In this document: positions 25,542 through 35,653 of the stretch, in pieces | Layout: every line of letters begins with the position of its first letter | Position numbering within the stretch: the first letter of the stretch is position 1 | DNA from: Aliidongia dinghuensis | GTDB taxonomy: Bacteria > Pseudomonadota > Alphaproteobacteria > ATCC43930 > CGMCC-115725 | Assembly (NCBI RefSeq): GCF_014643535.1 | Contig: NZ_BMJQ01000020.1 | Location: forward strand, 62,001 to 126,000 | Length of the DNA: 64,000 bases | Reading direction: 5' to 3' | Notes under the pieces: generated by a model | Told to the model about the DNA's origin: nothing | The model's database searches: none | What the model saw: only the letters and a program-made list of their open reading frames with translations | Made by a program: the position numbers and the translations under genes

Positions 25542-26615
25542 ATGGCGATATCCGCACCATCCTATCCCGAAAAGCCGCCGGCATTGGAATTGCGCTTCTC
25601 TGCGACGCCAGTCCAAGCGGTCGTGTCTCTGTGCTGCCTGGCGATCCTCGTCTTCGTCGCCTGGAAGCTTTTGAACTGGGCGGTCTTCTCGGCAGTCTTC
25701 GGCACAAGCGGCGGCCCCGCTGCTTGCAAGGCAGCGGCAGGCGCCTGCTGGTCGGTGATTACGGCGCGCTGGCGCATCATCCTCTTCGGATTGTATCCCT
25801 ACGACGAGCAGTGGCGGTCGGCGCTCGCCTGCCTGACGGTCGTCGTCATCACGGTGTTGAGCTGTATGCCGACCTTCTGGACCGGGCGACGCATCGCGAC
25901 CGTGTGGGTCGTCGGCGCCACGCTTTACTACGGGCTGATGAAGGGCGGGATCCTCGGTCTTCCCCGCGTGGGCGAAGAGGCCTGGGGCGGCCTGGCGCTG
26001 ACGTTGTTCATCTTCGTTGCAACCTGCCTCATCGGCTTTCCGCTGGCGCTTTGCCTTTGCCTGTTGCGGCGGTCGAAGCTGCCGTGGATCTCGCGCACGA
26101 CCGGCCTCATCATTGACACCGTCCGATCCCTCCCGCTCATTTCGATCCTCTTCACCTTCGCCGTCGTCCTGCCGTTTGCGCTGCCTCAATGGCTCCAGGG
26201 AGACAAGCTCTACCGAGTCATGCTGGGTTCAGCGCTCTTCTTCTCGGCCTATCAGGCTGAGATCATCCGGGGTGGCATGCAGGGCGTGCCCGCCGGCCAG
26301 GAAGAGGCGGCCCTGGCCCTCGGCCTCAGCTATCGGCAGCGGATCGGCCATATCCTGCTGCCTCAGGCGATGCGCAATGCTCTGCCGGCAACGATCAATC
26401 AGTTCGTGATTTCCTTCAAGGAAACCTCGCTGGTCATCATTGTCGGACTCTTTGAAATCCTGGCCTCAGGCAATGCTGCCTACGGGACCGGCGAGTGGAC
26501 CTTCGCCTATGTCGAAGTCTACGCGTTCATCGCCTTCATCTACTTTGTTTTCGTCTTCAGCCTGTCGCGATATGGCGCGTATCTCGAACGACGCACGTCG
26601 ATAGGCCCTCGGTAA
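25542..26615 (+). CDS. Amino-acid ABC transporter permease (AapM-like)
   Basis: A 357-residue permease and partner of the preceding AapQ-like subunit. It has several membrane helices (e.g. [37 protein letters not shown]) and the EAA loop [21 protein letters not shown], which docks the ATPase. The residues [14 protein letters not shown] are typical of AapM/BztC. It begins 3 bp after its partner and ends 10 bp before the ATPase gene. Confidence 0.88.
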   Translation: MAISAPSYPEKPPALELRFSATPVQAVVSLCCLAILVFVAWKLLNWAVFSAVFGTSGGPAACKAAAGACWSVITARWRIILFGLYPYDEQWRSALACLTVVVITVLSCMPTFWTGRRIATVWVVGATLYYGLMKGGILGLPRVGEEAWGGLALTLFIFVATCLIGFPLALCLCLLRRSKLPWISRTTGLIIDTVRSLPLISILFTFAVVLPFALPQWLQGDKLYRVMLGSALFFSAYQAEIIRGGMQGVPAGQEEAALALGLSYRQRIGHILLPQAMRNALPATINQFVISFKETSLVIIVGLFEILASGNAAYGTGEWTFAYVEVYAFIAFIYFVFVFSLSRYGAYLERRTSIGPR

Positions 26616-26625
26616 GGAGCCGCCT

Positions 26626-27390
26626 ATGACCACCCAGACCCCGGCGACATCTTGCGCAACGGCCATCCAAATCGAGGGCATGAACAAGTTTTACGGGAGC
26701 TTTCAGGCGCTCCGGAATATCAACCTGGCGGTTTCCCGAGGCGAGAGGATCGTCGTCTGCGGCCCGTCCGGTTCGGGAAAGTCGACGATGATCCGGTGTG
26801 TCAATCGGCTCGAGAGCCATAGCACCGGCAAGATCGTGGTCCTCGGGACGGAGCTCAATGACGACGTGCGCGGGATCGACGAAATCCGCCGGGAAGTCGG
26901 CATGGTCTTCCAGCATTTCAATCTGTTCCCGCACAAGACAGTGCTCGAGAACTGCATGCTGGCACCGATGCTCGTACGCAAAATTTCCCGCGCGGAAGCA
27001 GAAGCGACCGCCCGGCAGTATCTGGAAAAGGTCCGTATTCCGGACCAAGCCGCGAAATACCCGGGCCAGCTCTCGGGCGGTCAGCAGCAGCGCGTTGCCA
27101 TCGCGCGCTCCCTCTGCATGCGGCCGCAGATCCTGCTGTTCGACGAGCCGACGTCGGCGCTCGATCCGGAAATGATCGCAGAAGTGCTCGACGTCATGGT
27201 GACGCTCGCGTCCGAAGGCATGACGATGATCTGCGTCACCCACGAGATGGGGTTCGCCCGACGCGTGGCGGACCGGGTGATCTTCATGGATCAGGGAGAA
27301 ATCGTCGAAGAGGCGTCGCCGGAGCGCTTCTTCACGTCTCCCCGGAACGAGCGCACCCGGCTGTTCTTGTCCCAGGTGCTCCATCACTGA
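26626..27390 (+). CDS. Amino-acid ABC transporter ATP-binding protein (AapP-like)
   Basis: A 254-residue ABC ATPase with every motif intact: Walker [11 protein letters not shown]-loop [12 protein letters not shown], signature [15 protein letters not shown], Walker [13 protein letters not shown] and switch histidine [14 protein letters not shown] lies upstream of the ATG. It completes the AapJQMP-type importer. A GTG directly after its stop could begin the FAD oxidase gene, suggesting co-transcription with catabolic genes. Confidence 0.92.
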   Translation: MTTQTPATSCATAIQIEGMNKFYGSFQALRNINLAVSRGERIVVCGPSGSGKSTMIRCVNRLESHSTGKIVVLGTELNDDVRGIDEIRREVGMVFQHFNLFPHKTVLENCMLAPMLVRKISRAEAEATARQYLEKVRIPDQAAKYPGQLSGGQQQRVAIARSLCMRPQILLFDEPTSALDPEMIAEVLDVMVTLASEGMTMICVTHEMGFARRVADRVIFMDQGEIVEEASPERFFTSPRNERTRLFLSQVLHH

Positions 27391-28854
27391 GTGACGCACT
27401 CGAGCCCGAACCCCATTGAAAGCGACACCTATTCCCGCGCAGGCCAAGTCATGATTGATCCTTCCGCGTCGCTGTTCCAGCTGCTGGGAGCGAAAGGCTG
27501 GCTTTCTGGAGACGACACCAAGCCGTATCGGCGCGATTGGCTCGATCGATACGGTATCGCGCCGTTGGGCGTCGCGCGGCCGGCGAATACCGCGGAGGTC
27601 GCAGGCATCCTCAGGCTCTGTTCCGGCGCCGGCCTGGCCGTCGTGCCGCAAGGCGGCAATACGAGCCTGTGCGGTGGCGCGGTCTCCGACCAACCTCGGG
27701 CCGTCATCCTTTCTCTCGCCCGGATGGCGGCAATCGGACAGCCGGACCGAGACAGCGGAACGATCCTTGTGGAGGCCGGTGTCGTTCTGGCCGCACTCCA
27801 CGAGGCGTTGGAGCCGCACGGTCTGATCTTCCCGATGCATCTCGGCGCCGAGGGCAGCGCCTGCATCGGCGGTCTCATCGGGACGAACGCGGGCGGAAGC
27901 CAGGCTTTTCGCTATGGCATGATGCAGGATCTCGTCCAAGGGCTGGAGGTCGTGACCGCCGACGGGACGGTCTGGAACGGCCTCAGGGCCGTACAGAAGG
28001 ACAACGCGGGCTATCAGTTGCGCAAGCTCTTCTGCGGGTCCGAGGGCTCGCTGGGCGTCATCACCCGTGCGGTGCTGAGGCTCTATCCGGCACCCAAGCA
28101 GCGCGGAAGTGCTCTCGTCGCGGTACCTGATTTCGCAGCGGCCGTTGCACTCGGCACTTACTTACGCGAGGAGGCCGGCGAATTCCTGTCCGGCCTCGAG
28201 TTCTTCTCGGAACTGGGGTTGGCCCTCACCCTCAAACACCTGCCGGACCTCAGTTTTCCCCTGGCGGCCCGCGCACCGTTGTACCTTTTGATCGAGCTCG
28301 GGTCCGGTTCGCGACAAGTACCCCTTGACGATATTCTTGCCGGCGCGCTCGAGCAGGGCATGGAGCGGGGGCTGATCATCGATGGCGCTCTCGCGAGCTC
28401 CGATGCGCAACGAGCCCACTTCTGGCGCTTGCGGGAGGAACAGCCGGAGGGACAACGCCTCGAGGGCGCCCAGTTGAAGCATGACTTGTCCGTGCCCCCA
28501 GGAAAAATCGCGCACTTCATCGAGGCGGCTGCCAGAATTTGCGACGAGATTCTTCCTGGCGTGCGCGTCAATCCCTTCGGCCATCTCGCCGATGGCAATA
28601 TCCACTACAATCTTTCTCCCCCTGTGGGCGCTATGGACTTCAGCGACAAGGCTCCGGTCCTCGCGCAGGCATTGGCGTCGCTCGCTGGCGAGATGGGTGG
28701 GAGCTTCGCAGCCGAACATGGGCTTGGCCGCGCCAAGATTGCTCTCGCGGAGAGGAACAGAAGCGCCGCCGAGCGAACGTTGATGGCCCGACTGAAGGCG
28801 GCGTTCGACCCAAAGGGGACAATGAATCCGGGCGTCTTGATTCACGCGCCATAG
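27391..28854 (+). CDS. FAD-binding 2-hydroxyacid oxidase/dehydrogenase (GlcD/D-lactate dehydrogenase-like)
   Basis: An FAD-linked oxidase of the vanillyl-alcohol-oxidase fold. The PP-loop region reads VVPQGGNTSLCGGAV, followed by GAEGSACIGGLIGTNAGGSQ and GSEGSLGVITRAVLRLYP. The C-terminal cap domain ends NPFGHLADGNIHYNL and AEHGLGRAKI. Members oxidise D-lactate, D-2-hydroxyglutarate, glycolate or similar 2-hydroxyacids. The GTG at 27391 gives 487 residues but has no ribosome site. ATG 27451, giving 467 residues, is the more usual family length, so the start is uncertain. It lies directly after the ABC transporter and probably handles a hydroxyacid intermediate. Confidence 0.85.
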   Translation: MTHSSPNPIESDTYSRAGQVMIDPSASLFQLLGAKGWLSGDDTKPYRRDWLDRYGIAPLGVARPANTAEVAGILRLCSGAGLAVVPQGGNTSLCGGAVSDQPRAVILSLARMAAIGQPDRDSGTILVEAGVVLAALHEALEPHGLIFPMHLGAEGSACIGGLIGTNAGGSQAFRYGMMQDLVQGLEVVTADGTVWNGLRAVQKDNAGYQLRKLFCGSEGSLGVITRAVLRLYPAPKQRGSALVAVPDFAAAVALGTYLREEAGEFLSGLEFFSELGLALTLKHLPDLSFPLAARAPLYLLIELGSGSRQVPLDDILAGALEQGMERGLIIDGALASSDAQRAHFWRLREEQPEGQRLEGAQLKHDLSVPPGKIAHFIEAAARICDEILPGVRVNPFGHLADGNIHYNLSPPVGAMDFSDKAPVLAQALASLAGEMGGSFAAEHGLGRAKIALAERNRSAAERTLMARLKAAFDPKGTMNPGVLIHAP

Positions 28855-28863
28855 CAAAGAAGA

Positions 28864-28891
28864 ACTTTCCAATAGACCGGTTTTCTTGGTT
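28864..28891. promoter_or_regulatory. Shared promoter motif, copy 2
   Basis: The same arrangement as at 20616: ACTTTCC, five bases, then ACCGGTTTTCTTGGTT (28876-28891). It lies just 10 bp past the FAD oxidase stop and 184 bp before the TPP gene, in a 220-bp gap with no gene. It is the likely control element of the TPP-Hyu operon and links it to the SDR operon. Confidence 0.6.
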
Positions 28892-29074
28892 ACGCCTCGG
28901 CTCGCCAACGGGCATCTTGGATCAGGAAAGAAGAGATGCGACAACGCGCGATTAGAAGCCAGTGCTTGCGAATATGCCGACCGAGCTAACGTTGTTCGCA
29001 GCTCCGCTTACGCAGATCTTCCATCAACGATAAATCACGTCGATTCGACTTTAGCTTGAGGGTGTCGACCGTTT

Positions 29075-30742
29075 ATGCGTACCGGAGGAAAACTTCTTGT
29101 CGAATGCCTGATCGCGCTAGGCGCGACCAAGAGCTTCGGTGTTCCGGGCGAGAGCTACCTCGCGGTGCTCGACGCGCTCCACGATACCGCTGGCCGCCTC
29201 GACTACATCCTGTGCCGCAACGAGGGCGGTGCCGCGTTCATGGCGTCGGCCTACGGCAAGCTCACAGGCACGCCCGGCATCTGCTTTGTTACCCGTGGCC
29301 CCGGCGTCGCCAACGCCACGATCGGCGTGCATACGGCGATGCAGGACAGCTCGCCCATGATCCTGTTCGTGGGTCAGGTCGGCACCGACATGAAGGGACG
29401 CGAAGCGTTTCAGGAGGTCGACTACCGGGCCGCATTTGGGACGCTCGCGAAATGGGCGGTCGAGATCGACGACGTTTCGCGTCTGCCCGAAATCGTCGCC
29501 AGGGCATGGACCACGGCGCTGACCGGCCGTGCCGGGCCCGTCGTCGTGGCACTGCCTGAGGACATGCTTGCCAGCGTCACGACCGCCTCCCCTCTTCGCG
29601 GGCCGGCGACGACCTTCGAGCCTGCCGCCGACGCAAAGGCCGTTGCCGCCACCCGCGCAATGCTCGCCGCGGCGCAAAGGCCGGTCATCCTCGTCGGCGG
29701 GACGAACTGGTCCGAAGAGGGGCGCACGGCGCTTCAGGCGTTCGCCGAGGCGTCGGACATTCCGGTGGTCGCAGCTTTCCGGTTCCAGGATCAGTTCGAC
29801 AACCACTCGTCGGTATTCGCCGGCGAGGCCGGCGTCGGCATGGCGCCTCACGTCAAGGCCCTGATCCGGAACGCTGATGTGATCCTGGCCATCAACGTGC
29901 GGTTCGGCGAGATGACGACCGACGGATACAGCTTGCTGGCCGTGCCCGAACCGATCCAGAAGCTGATCCACGTCCACGGGTCGGATCGCGAAATCGGCAA
30001 GATCTATGTGCCCTGGATTGGTATCCACGCCGGCCCGAATGCATTTGCCGCGGCACTGACACCGGTCGCGGGCAACTGGGCCGAATGGCGGGCCCAGGCG
30101 CGCCAGGACTATGCGGCGACGTTCAACGCCCCGGTCCAGCCGGGGCCGGTCGACATGGTCGCGGTCACGGCGTGGCTCCGGGAACACCTGCCGGAGGACG
30201 TCATCCTCACCAACGGCGCCGGCAATTTCACGGTCTGGCCGAACAAGTTCTTTCAATTCGGCCCCAAGGCGCGGCTGCTGGCGCCGCAGTCGGGCGCCAT
30301 GGGCTACGGCCTGCCCGCGGCCATTGCCGCCAAGGTGGCCTTCCCCGACCGCACCGTCGTCTGCTTCGCCGGAGACGGCGACTTTCAGATGACCTGCCAG
30401 GAACTCGGGACCGCGATGCAGGCCGGCGCCCAGCCGATCGTGCTCATCCTCAACAACGGCATTTACGGCACGATCCGCGCGCATCAGGAGCGGACATATC
30501 CCGGCCGAGTGTCGGGGACTGCGCTCGAAAACCCCGACTTCGTGGCCATCGCCCAGGCCTATGGCTTCCATGCCGAGCGGATCGCTTCGACTGAAGACTT
30601 CGCCGCGGCATTTCGGCGGGCGCTCGCATCGGCGACCGGCGCCGTGCTCGACCTCGACATTTCCCCGGAGGCTTTGACGCCTCGCCAAACCCTTTCCCAG
30701 ATGCGTGATGCCGCGCTCGCCTCGCAGAGGGCCAAGTCATGA
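29075..30742 (+). CDS. Thiamine-diphosphate-dependent enzyme (acetolactate synthase/carboligase superfamily)
   Basis: A 555-residue TPP enzyme with the three-domain decarboxylase/carboligase layout. The cofactor-activating glutamate is E50 (CRNEGGAAF), and the diphosphate/Mg motif starts at about residue 432 with GDGDFQM and ends NNGIYG. It is not obviously acetolactate synthase: there is no partner small subunit and the setting is catabolic. Glyoxylate carboligase, sulfoacetaldehyde acetyltransferase and 2-oxoacid decarboxylases share this fold. Its stop overlaps the HyuA start (ATGA), so it is translationally coupled to the hydantoinase-type genes. I infer decarboxylation or carboligation of a 2-oxoacid formed by the aminotransferase or by the FAD oxidase. 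Confidence 0.82.
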   Translation: MRTGGKLLVECLIALGATKSFGVPGESYLAVLDALHDTAGRLDYILCRNEGGAAFMASAYGKLTGTPGICFVTRGPGVANATIGVHTAMQDSSPMILFVGQVGTDMKGREAFQEVDYRAAFGTLAKWAVEIDDVSRLPEIVARAWTTALTGRAGPVVVALPEDMLASVTTASPLRGPATTFEPAADAKAVAATRAMLAAAQRPVILVGGTNWSEEGRTALQAFAEASDIPVVAAFRFQDQFDNHSSVFAGEAGVGMAPHVKALIRNADVILAINVRFGEMTTDGYSLLAVPEPIQKLIHVHGSDREIGKIYVPWIGIHAGPNAFAAALTPVAGNWAEWRAQARQDYAATFNAPVQPGPVDMVAVTAWLREHLPEDVILTNGAGNFTVWPNKFFQFGPKARLLAPQSGAMGYGLPAAIAAKVAFPDRTVVCFAGDGDFQMTCQELGTAMQAGAQPIVLILNNGIYGTIRAHQERTYPGRVSGTALENPDFVAIAQAYGFHAERIASTEDFAAAFRRALASATGAVLDLDISPEALTPRQTLSQMRDAALASQRAKS

Positions 30743-32835
30743 GCTTCAACAAGGACACTATTCGTCTGGGTGCAGACATTGGTGGCACGTTCACCGACAT
30801 CGCCCTGGACCTGCGTGGAAAGATCTTCTCGACCAAGGTCTTGACCAACTATTCCGCCCCCGAGCAGGCGATCCTCGACGGCATCGCGATCGTGGCCCGC
30901 GATGCCGGGATCTCGCCGGCGGACATCGACATCGTCATTCACGGCACGACGCTCGCGACCAACGCGCTGATCGAGCGTCGCGGCGCCAAGACCGCGCTGG
31001 TGACGACTGAAGGGTTCCGCGACGTCATCGAGATGCGAACCGAGAACCGGTTCGAGCAATATGATCTGAACCTGCAGCTGCCGACCCCGCTGATCCCGCG
31101 AGAGCACCGCTTCGCCGTCAAGGGCCGGATCGGCGCCGAGGGACAGGAGCTGCAGCCGCTGGACGAGGCGGCACTCGAGGAGATTGCCGACACGATCGCC
31201 GCCGGCGGCTTCGGCGCCATCGCGATCGGCTTCATCCACTCCTATGTGAACCCGTCGCATGAACGGCGGGCCCGCGAGATTCTCCGCAAGAAGCTGAACA
31301 TTCCCATTTCCATCAGTGCGGAGGTCTCTCCGCAGATGCGGGAGTTCGAGCGCTTCAACACGGTCTGTGCGAACGCCTATGTTCGCCCGCAAATGGCGAC
31401 TTACCTCGCCCGGTTCGAGACGCGCCTGAAGGAGCTGGGTGCCGACTGCCCGATCTTCATGATCCATTCCGGCGGCGGCATCATCTCGGTTGAAACGGCG
31501 TCGGAATTTCCGGTCCGGCTGGTGGAGTCCGGGCCCGCCGGCGGTGCCATCTTCGCGGCCGACATCGCCCAGCGCTTCGGCCTCGACAAGGTCGTGTCGT
31601 ACGACATGGGCGGCACGACCGCGAAGATCTGCCTCATCGAAGACTATGCGCCGCGCACGGCCAGAACCTTCGAGGTCGCGCGGACCTATCGGTTCTGCAA
31701 GGGCTCCGGCATGCCGATCTCCATCCCGGTGATCGAGATGATCGAGATCGGCGCGGGCGGCGGCTCCATCGCATGGGTCGATGCGATGGGCCGCATCCAG
31801 ACGGGCCCGGAAAGCGCCGGGTCCGAGCCAGGGCCGGCTTGCTACGGACGCGGCGGCAAACGACCGGCCATTACCGATGCCGATCTGATGCTGGGCAAGC
31901 TTGATCCGCATAATTTTGCCGGGGGCGCGATCACGCTCGACACATCCGCCGCCAAAGAGGCCATCCTGAACGATGTCGGCGAGCGCCTTTCGCTCGATGC
32001 GATGTCCACCGCCTTCGGCATCTGCGAGGTCGTGGACGAGAACATGGCGAACGCCGCCCGCGTCCATGCGGTCGAGAACGGCAAGAACATCTCCGACAAC
32101 ATCATGATCGCCTTCGGTGGTGCGGCTCCTCTTCATGCTGCCCGCCTTTGCGAGAAGCTCAGCATCGATCGGTGCCTCGTGCCGCAGGGCGCCGGTGTCG
32201 GATCGGCGATCGGTTTCCTCAAGGCGCCGTTCGGCTACGAGGCGGTCGCGTCCCGGCTCACGCGCCTGTCGCAATTCAACGCCGCGGAAGTGAACGCTCT
32301 TCTCGACGACCTGACGGCTTCGGCAGAGCGCTTCGTGCGAGCGGGGACCAGCGGCGCCATCGTCCGCGAGATCACCGCGTTCATGCGCTATTCCGGCCAA
32401 GGTTGGGAGATCCCCGTGCCCTTGCCCGACGAGCCGTTCGGCGACGATGCCGCCGGCAAGCTCACGGACTGGTTCCAAACCCACTACCAGCGCTTTTTTG
32501 GTCGCGCCATCGACGGGCTCGACGGGCTGGAGATCGAGGTCGTTACCTGGTCCGTGAAGGCCAGAGACAATCGGCCGGCGCCTGCACATCACGAGCTCTG
32601 TGCGGGGACCACGACCCTTCCCGCGGATTTGTGCCGCGCGGTGTTCGACCCGGCCAAGGGCTCGCTGCAGACCTACGCAATCTTCGAGCGCGATGCGCTC
32701 TCGACCGGCGACCGCGTCAGCGGCCCGGCGGTGATCGTGGAGCGCGAGACCTCGACGGTCGTCACCACCTCCTTCGATGCCGCCATCCAGAGCGACGGCG
32801 CTATTCTTCTGATCCGCAAGGGCAGCCAGGCATGA
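30739..32835 (+). CDS. hyuA: Hydantoinase/oxoprolinase A-type subunit
   Basis: A 698-residue HyuA-family protein, the ATP-binding subunit of ATP-dependent amidohydrolases. The actin/hexokinase-like nucleotide motifs are present: RLGADIGGTFTDIALDL at the N terminus, HGTTLATNALIERRGAKTAL, and VVSYDMGGTTAKICLIEDY in the middle. The family includes 5-oxoprolinase, N-methylhydantoinase, caprolactamase and the acetone/acetophenone carboxylases. The start codon overlaps the TPP gene and the stop overlaps HyuB, so a stoichiometric complex is expected. Which ring or amide it opens is unknown; the absence of a gamma subunit argues against acetone carboxylase. Confidence 0.88.
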   Translation: MSFNKDTIRLGADIGGTFTDIALDLRGKIFSTKVLTNYSAPEQAILDGIAIVARDAGISPADIDIVIHGTTLATNALIERRGAKTALVTTEGFRDVIEMRTENRFEQYDLNLQLPTPLIPREHRFAVKGRIGAEGQELQPLDEAALEEIADTIAAGGFGAIAIGFIHSYVNPSHERRAREILRKKLNIPISISAEVSPQMREFERFNTVCANAYVRPQMATYLARFETRLKELGADCPIFMIHSGGGIISVETASEFPVRLVESGPAGGAIFAADIAQRFGLDKVVSYDMGGTTAKICLIEDYAPRTARTFEVARTYRFCKGSGMPISIPVIEMIEIGAGGGSIAWVDAMGRIQTGPESAGSEPGPACYGRGGKRPAITDADLMLGKLDPHNFAGGAITLDTSAAKEAILNDVGERLSLDAMSTAFGICEVVDENMANAARVHAVENGKNISDNIMIAFGGAAPLHAARLCEKLSIDRCLVPQGAGVGSAIGFLKAPFGYEAVASRLTRLSQFNAAEVNALLDDLTASAERFVRAGTSGAIVREITAFMRYSGQGWEIPVPLPDEPFGDDAAGKLTDWFQTHYQRFFGRAIDGLDGLEIEVVTWSVKARDNRPAPAHHELCAGTTTLPADLCRAVFDPAKGSLQTYAIFERDALSTGDRVSGPAVIVERETSTVVTTSFDAAIQSDGAILLIRKGSQA

Positions 32836-34451
32836 GCGACATTGGCGAAATCCGCATGCAGGTCATGTGGAACCGGTTGATCTCGGTTGTCGAGGAACAG
32901 GCACTCACCCTGTTGCGCACGGCCTTCTCGACCTCGGTGCGCGAGTCCGGCGACCTCTCGGCCGGCGTCTTCGACACCCGGGGCCAGATGCTGGCGCAGG
33001 CGGTGACCGGCACGCCCGGCCACGTGAACACCATGGCCGAGGCCGTGCTGCAGTTCATGCGCGAGATCCCGCGCGAGAACATGTTCGAGGGCGACACCTA
33101 CGTCACCAACGATCCCTGGCAAGGCACCGGTCACCTGCACGACATCACGATGGTGTCGCCGTCGTTCCTTGACGGCGAGCTCGTGGCCTTCTTTGCCTGC
33201 ACCGCCCACGTGGTGGATGTCGGCGGGCGCGGCTTCGGCGCCGACGGCAAGTCGGTGTACGAGGAAGGCCTCCAGATCCCGATCATGAAGTTCGCGGAGA
33301 AGGGTAAGGTCAATCTCGACCTTGTGAAGATCCTGCGCTGCAACGTCCGCGAGCCCAACCAGGTCGTCGGCGACTTCTATTCTCTGGCCGCCTGCAATGA
33401 CGTCGGCCATCGCCGGCTCGTCGACATGATGACGGAGATCGGGCTGACATCGCTCGATGGCCTCGGCGAGTTCATCTTCTCACGCACACGCGCGGCGATG
33501 CTCGAGCGGATCCAGGCCCTGCCGAAGGGCAGCTGGTCCAACGAGCTCGTCACGGACGGCTATGACGAGCCGGTAAAACTCGTGGCGACCGTCTCTGCCC
33601 GCGACGACCACGTGCATGTCGATTTCTCAGGCAGCGCGCCCATGAGCCGCTGGGGCATCAACGTGCCCATCATCTACAGCAAGGCCTACGCCTGCTTCGC
33701 GCTCAAATGCGTCGTGGCACCCGACATCCCGAACAACGCCGCCTCGTTGGACTTCTTCACGGTATCGTCGCCGACGAACATCGTTAACGCGGTGCGCCCG
33801 GCGCCGGTGGCGCTCAGGCATGTCATCGGTCACATGGTCCCCGACCTCGTGCTGGGGGCGATGGCCAAGGCACTGCCCGGGAAAATCCTGGCGGAGGGAG
33901 CGGCGGCACTCTGGAACATCCACATCTCGGCCCGACCGGTGGACGGTGCCGCGGGACGCCGCGCCGAGGTGCTGATGTTCAATTCGGGCGGCATGGGCGC
34001 GCGACCGGGGCTCGACGGGCTCTCCGCCACGGCCTTCCCATCGGGCGTCCACACGATGCCGATCGAGGCGACGGAGCATACCGGCCCGATCGTGATCTGG
34101 CGCAAGGAGCTGCGCCCGGATTCCGGCGGCGACGGCGAGTTCCGCGGCGGCCTCGGACAGGTTCTCGAAATCGCAGCAACGGACGGCCACGAGTTCGATT
34201 TCTCGGCGATGTTCGATCGGGTCGGCCATCCGGCCAAGGGACGGCTCGGCGGCAAGGATGGCGCGCCAGGCGTCGTGAGGCTCGACGACGGCACACGCAT
34301 GCGGCCCAAGGGCTGGCAACACGTCCCCGCCGGCCGCCGGTTGGTTCTGGAACTGCCGGGCGGTGGCGGCTATGGCGATCCGTCGAAGCGCGACCCCGCC
34401 GCCAGAGCCCATGACAATTCCAAAGGCTACGTTTCGGAGACACAGTCATGA
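32832..34451 (+). CDS. hyuB: Hydantoinase B/oxoprolinase B-type subunit
   Basis: A 539-residue HyuB-family protein, the partner of HyuA in ATP-dependent ring opening. Family features are SVRESGDLSAGVFDTRGQML, TPGHVNTMAEA, NDPWQGTGHLHDITMVSP and the C-terminal GLGQVLEIAATDGHEFDFSA. The reading frame stays open far upstream inside hyuA, but the true start is the ATG at 32832, which overlaps the hyuA stop as ATGA. The downstream aminotransferase gene again overlaps by ATGA. The protein carries the metal-binding hydrolytic centre. Confidence 0.88.
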   Translation: MSDIGEIRMQVMWNRLISVVEEQALTLLRTAFSTSVRESGDLSAGVFDTRGQMLAQAVTGTPGHVNTMAEAVLQFMREIPRENMFEGDTYVTNDPWQGTGHLHDITMVSPSFLDGELVAFFACTAHVVDVGGRGFGADGKSVYEEGLQIPIMKFAEKGKVNLDLVKILRCNVREPNQVVGDFYSLAACNDVGHRRLVDMMTEIGLTSLDGLGEFIFSRTRAAMLERIQALPKGSWSNELVTDGYDEPVKLVATVSARDDHVHVDFSGSAPMSRWGINVPIIYSKAYACFALKCVVAPDIPNNAASLDFFTVSSPTNIVNAVRPAPVALRHVIGHMVPDLVLGAMAKALPGKILAEGAAALWNIHISARPVDGAAGRRAEVLMFNSGGMGARPGLDGLSATAFPSGVHTMPIEATEHTGPIVIWRKELRPDSGGDGEFRGGLGQVLEIAATDGHEFDFSAMFDRVGHPAKGRLGGKDGAPGVVRLDDGTRMRPKGWQHVPAGRRLVLELPGGGGYGDPSKRDPAARAHDNSKGYVSETQS

Positions 34452-35650
34452 GCTATCTCGCGTCCCGCCTCTCGGCGGTGAAGCCTTCAGCCTCCATGGC
34501 GGCGTCACAGGCTGCCAAGGCACTGCGGGCGAAGGGCGCCGACGTCATCGACCTCGGCCTCGGCGAGCCAGACTTCCCGACACCGGAACATATCGTCGAA
34601 GCCGCCCATGCCGCCGCGAAGACTGGCCTGACCCTCTATACCGGTGCTGCGGGCACGCCCGAGGTGCGCGAGGCCGTGGCCGGCAAGTTCAGGCGCGAAA
34701 ACGGGCTGGACTACACGGCTGACGAGACCATCGTCGCCAACGGCGCGAAGCAGATCATCTTCAACGCGTTGATGGCGACGCTGGAACCCGGCGACGAAGT
34801 CATCCTGCCCGCCCCCTATTTCGTCTCTTATCCAGAGATGGCAAAGCTGCTGGGGGGCACGCCGGTCGTCGTTGAATGCCTGGAAACGACAGGGTTCAGG
34901 CTCACGCCCGAGCGGCTCGAGCAGGCGATCACGCCGAAAACCAAGTGGCTGTTTCTGAACACGCCCGGCAATCCGTCCGGCGCCGTCTATTCCGAGGCGG
35001 ACCTGCGGGCGCTCGGCACGATCCTGGCCAAACACCCCCAAGTGCTCGTGCTCTCTGACGAGATCTATGAGCACATCATTTTCGACGGCCGCGAATTCGT
35101 ATCCTTCGGCAAGGCATGTCCTGAGCTCCGGGATCGGAGCCTGATCGTCAACGGCGCTTCCAAGGCCTATGCGATGACGGGCTGGCGCGTCGGCTATGCC
35201 GCGGGCCCGCTGCCGCTCATCAAGGCCATGGCGACGATTCAGAGCCAGTCGGTCACGTCGGTCTGTTCGATCGCGCAGGCGGCCGCCCTCGCTGCATTGA
35301 ACGGCCCGCAAGACAACGTGGCCCGGTTCAGGAAAGCCTTCGAAGATCGCAGAAATCTCGTCGTCGACGGCATCAGGCGGGCAAACGACCTGACGCTCGC
35401 ACCCCCTGAAGGTGCCTTCTACGCGTATATCGGCTGCGCCAACCTGATCGGCCGCAGGACGTCCAAAGGTGTCGAGCTCACGGACGATGCCACCGTCGCG
35501 ACATATCTCCTGACCGAGGGCCGCGTGGCGTCGGTGCCGGGTGTCGCCTACGGTCTATCGCCCTATTTCCGCATCTCCACGGCCGCCAGTGCGGAGGTGC
35601 TTACCGAGGCCGTCGCACGGATCAATGCCGCCGTGGCGCAAGTGGAGTAG
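34448..35650 (+). CDS. PLP-dependent aminotransferase (fold type I, aspartate aminotransferase-like)
   Basis: A 400-residue class I aminotransferase. The PLP lysine is K239 in NGASKAYAMTGWRVGY, the cofactor aspartate and tyrosine are in VLSDEIYEHI, and NTPGNPSGAVY plus an arginine in PYFRISTAAS bind the carboxylate. It transfers an amino group between an amino acid and a 2-oxoacid. It is coupled to hyuB by a four-base overlap, so it probably deaminates the amino acid released by HyuAB, and the TPP enzyme may act on the resulting oxoacid. That order of steps is inference. Confidence 0.88.
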   Translation: MSYLASRLSAVKPSASMAASQAAKALRAKGADVIDLGLGEPDFPTPEHIVEAAHAAAKTGLTLYTGAAGTPEVREAVAGKFRRENGLDYTADETIVANGAKQIIFNALMATLEPGDEVILPAPYFVSYPEMAKLLGGTPVVVECLETTGFRLTPERLEQAITPKTKWLFLNTPGNPSGAVYSEADLRALGTILAKHPQVLVLSDEIYEHIIFDGREFVSFGKACPELRDRSLIVNGASKAYAMTGWRVGYAAGPLPLIKAMATIQSQSVTSVCSIAQAAALAALNGPQDNVARFRKAFEDRRNLVVDGIRRANDLTLAPPEGAFYAYIGCANLIGRRTSKGVELTDDATVATYLLTEGRVASVPGVAYGLSPYFRISTAASAEVLTEAVARINAAVAQVE

Positions 35651-35653
35651 ATC

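Noticed and set aside
29075-30742. Acetolactate synthase (ilvB) or glyoxylate carboligase (gcl)
   Set aside because: No ilvN or hyi/glxR-type partner directly adjacent, and the gene is coupled to hyuAB. The sequence alone does not fix the reaction.
30559-32592. A 677-codon minus-strand frame opposite hyuA
   Set aside because: Shadow of a high-GC coding gene; hyuA has all family motifs and coupled start and stop codons.
32148-32831. Upstream in-frame extension of hyuB inside hyuA
   Set aside because: The extension translates to arginine/alanine-rich nonsense, while ATG 32832 overlaps the hyuA stop and begins the normal family N terminus.
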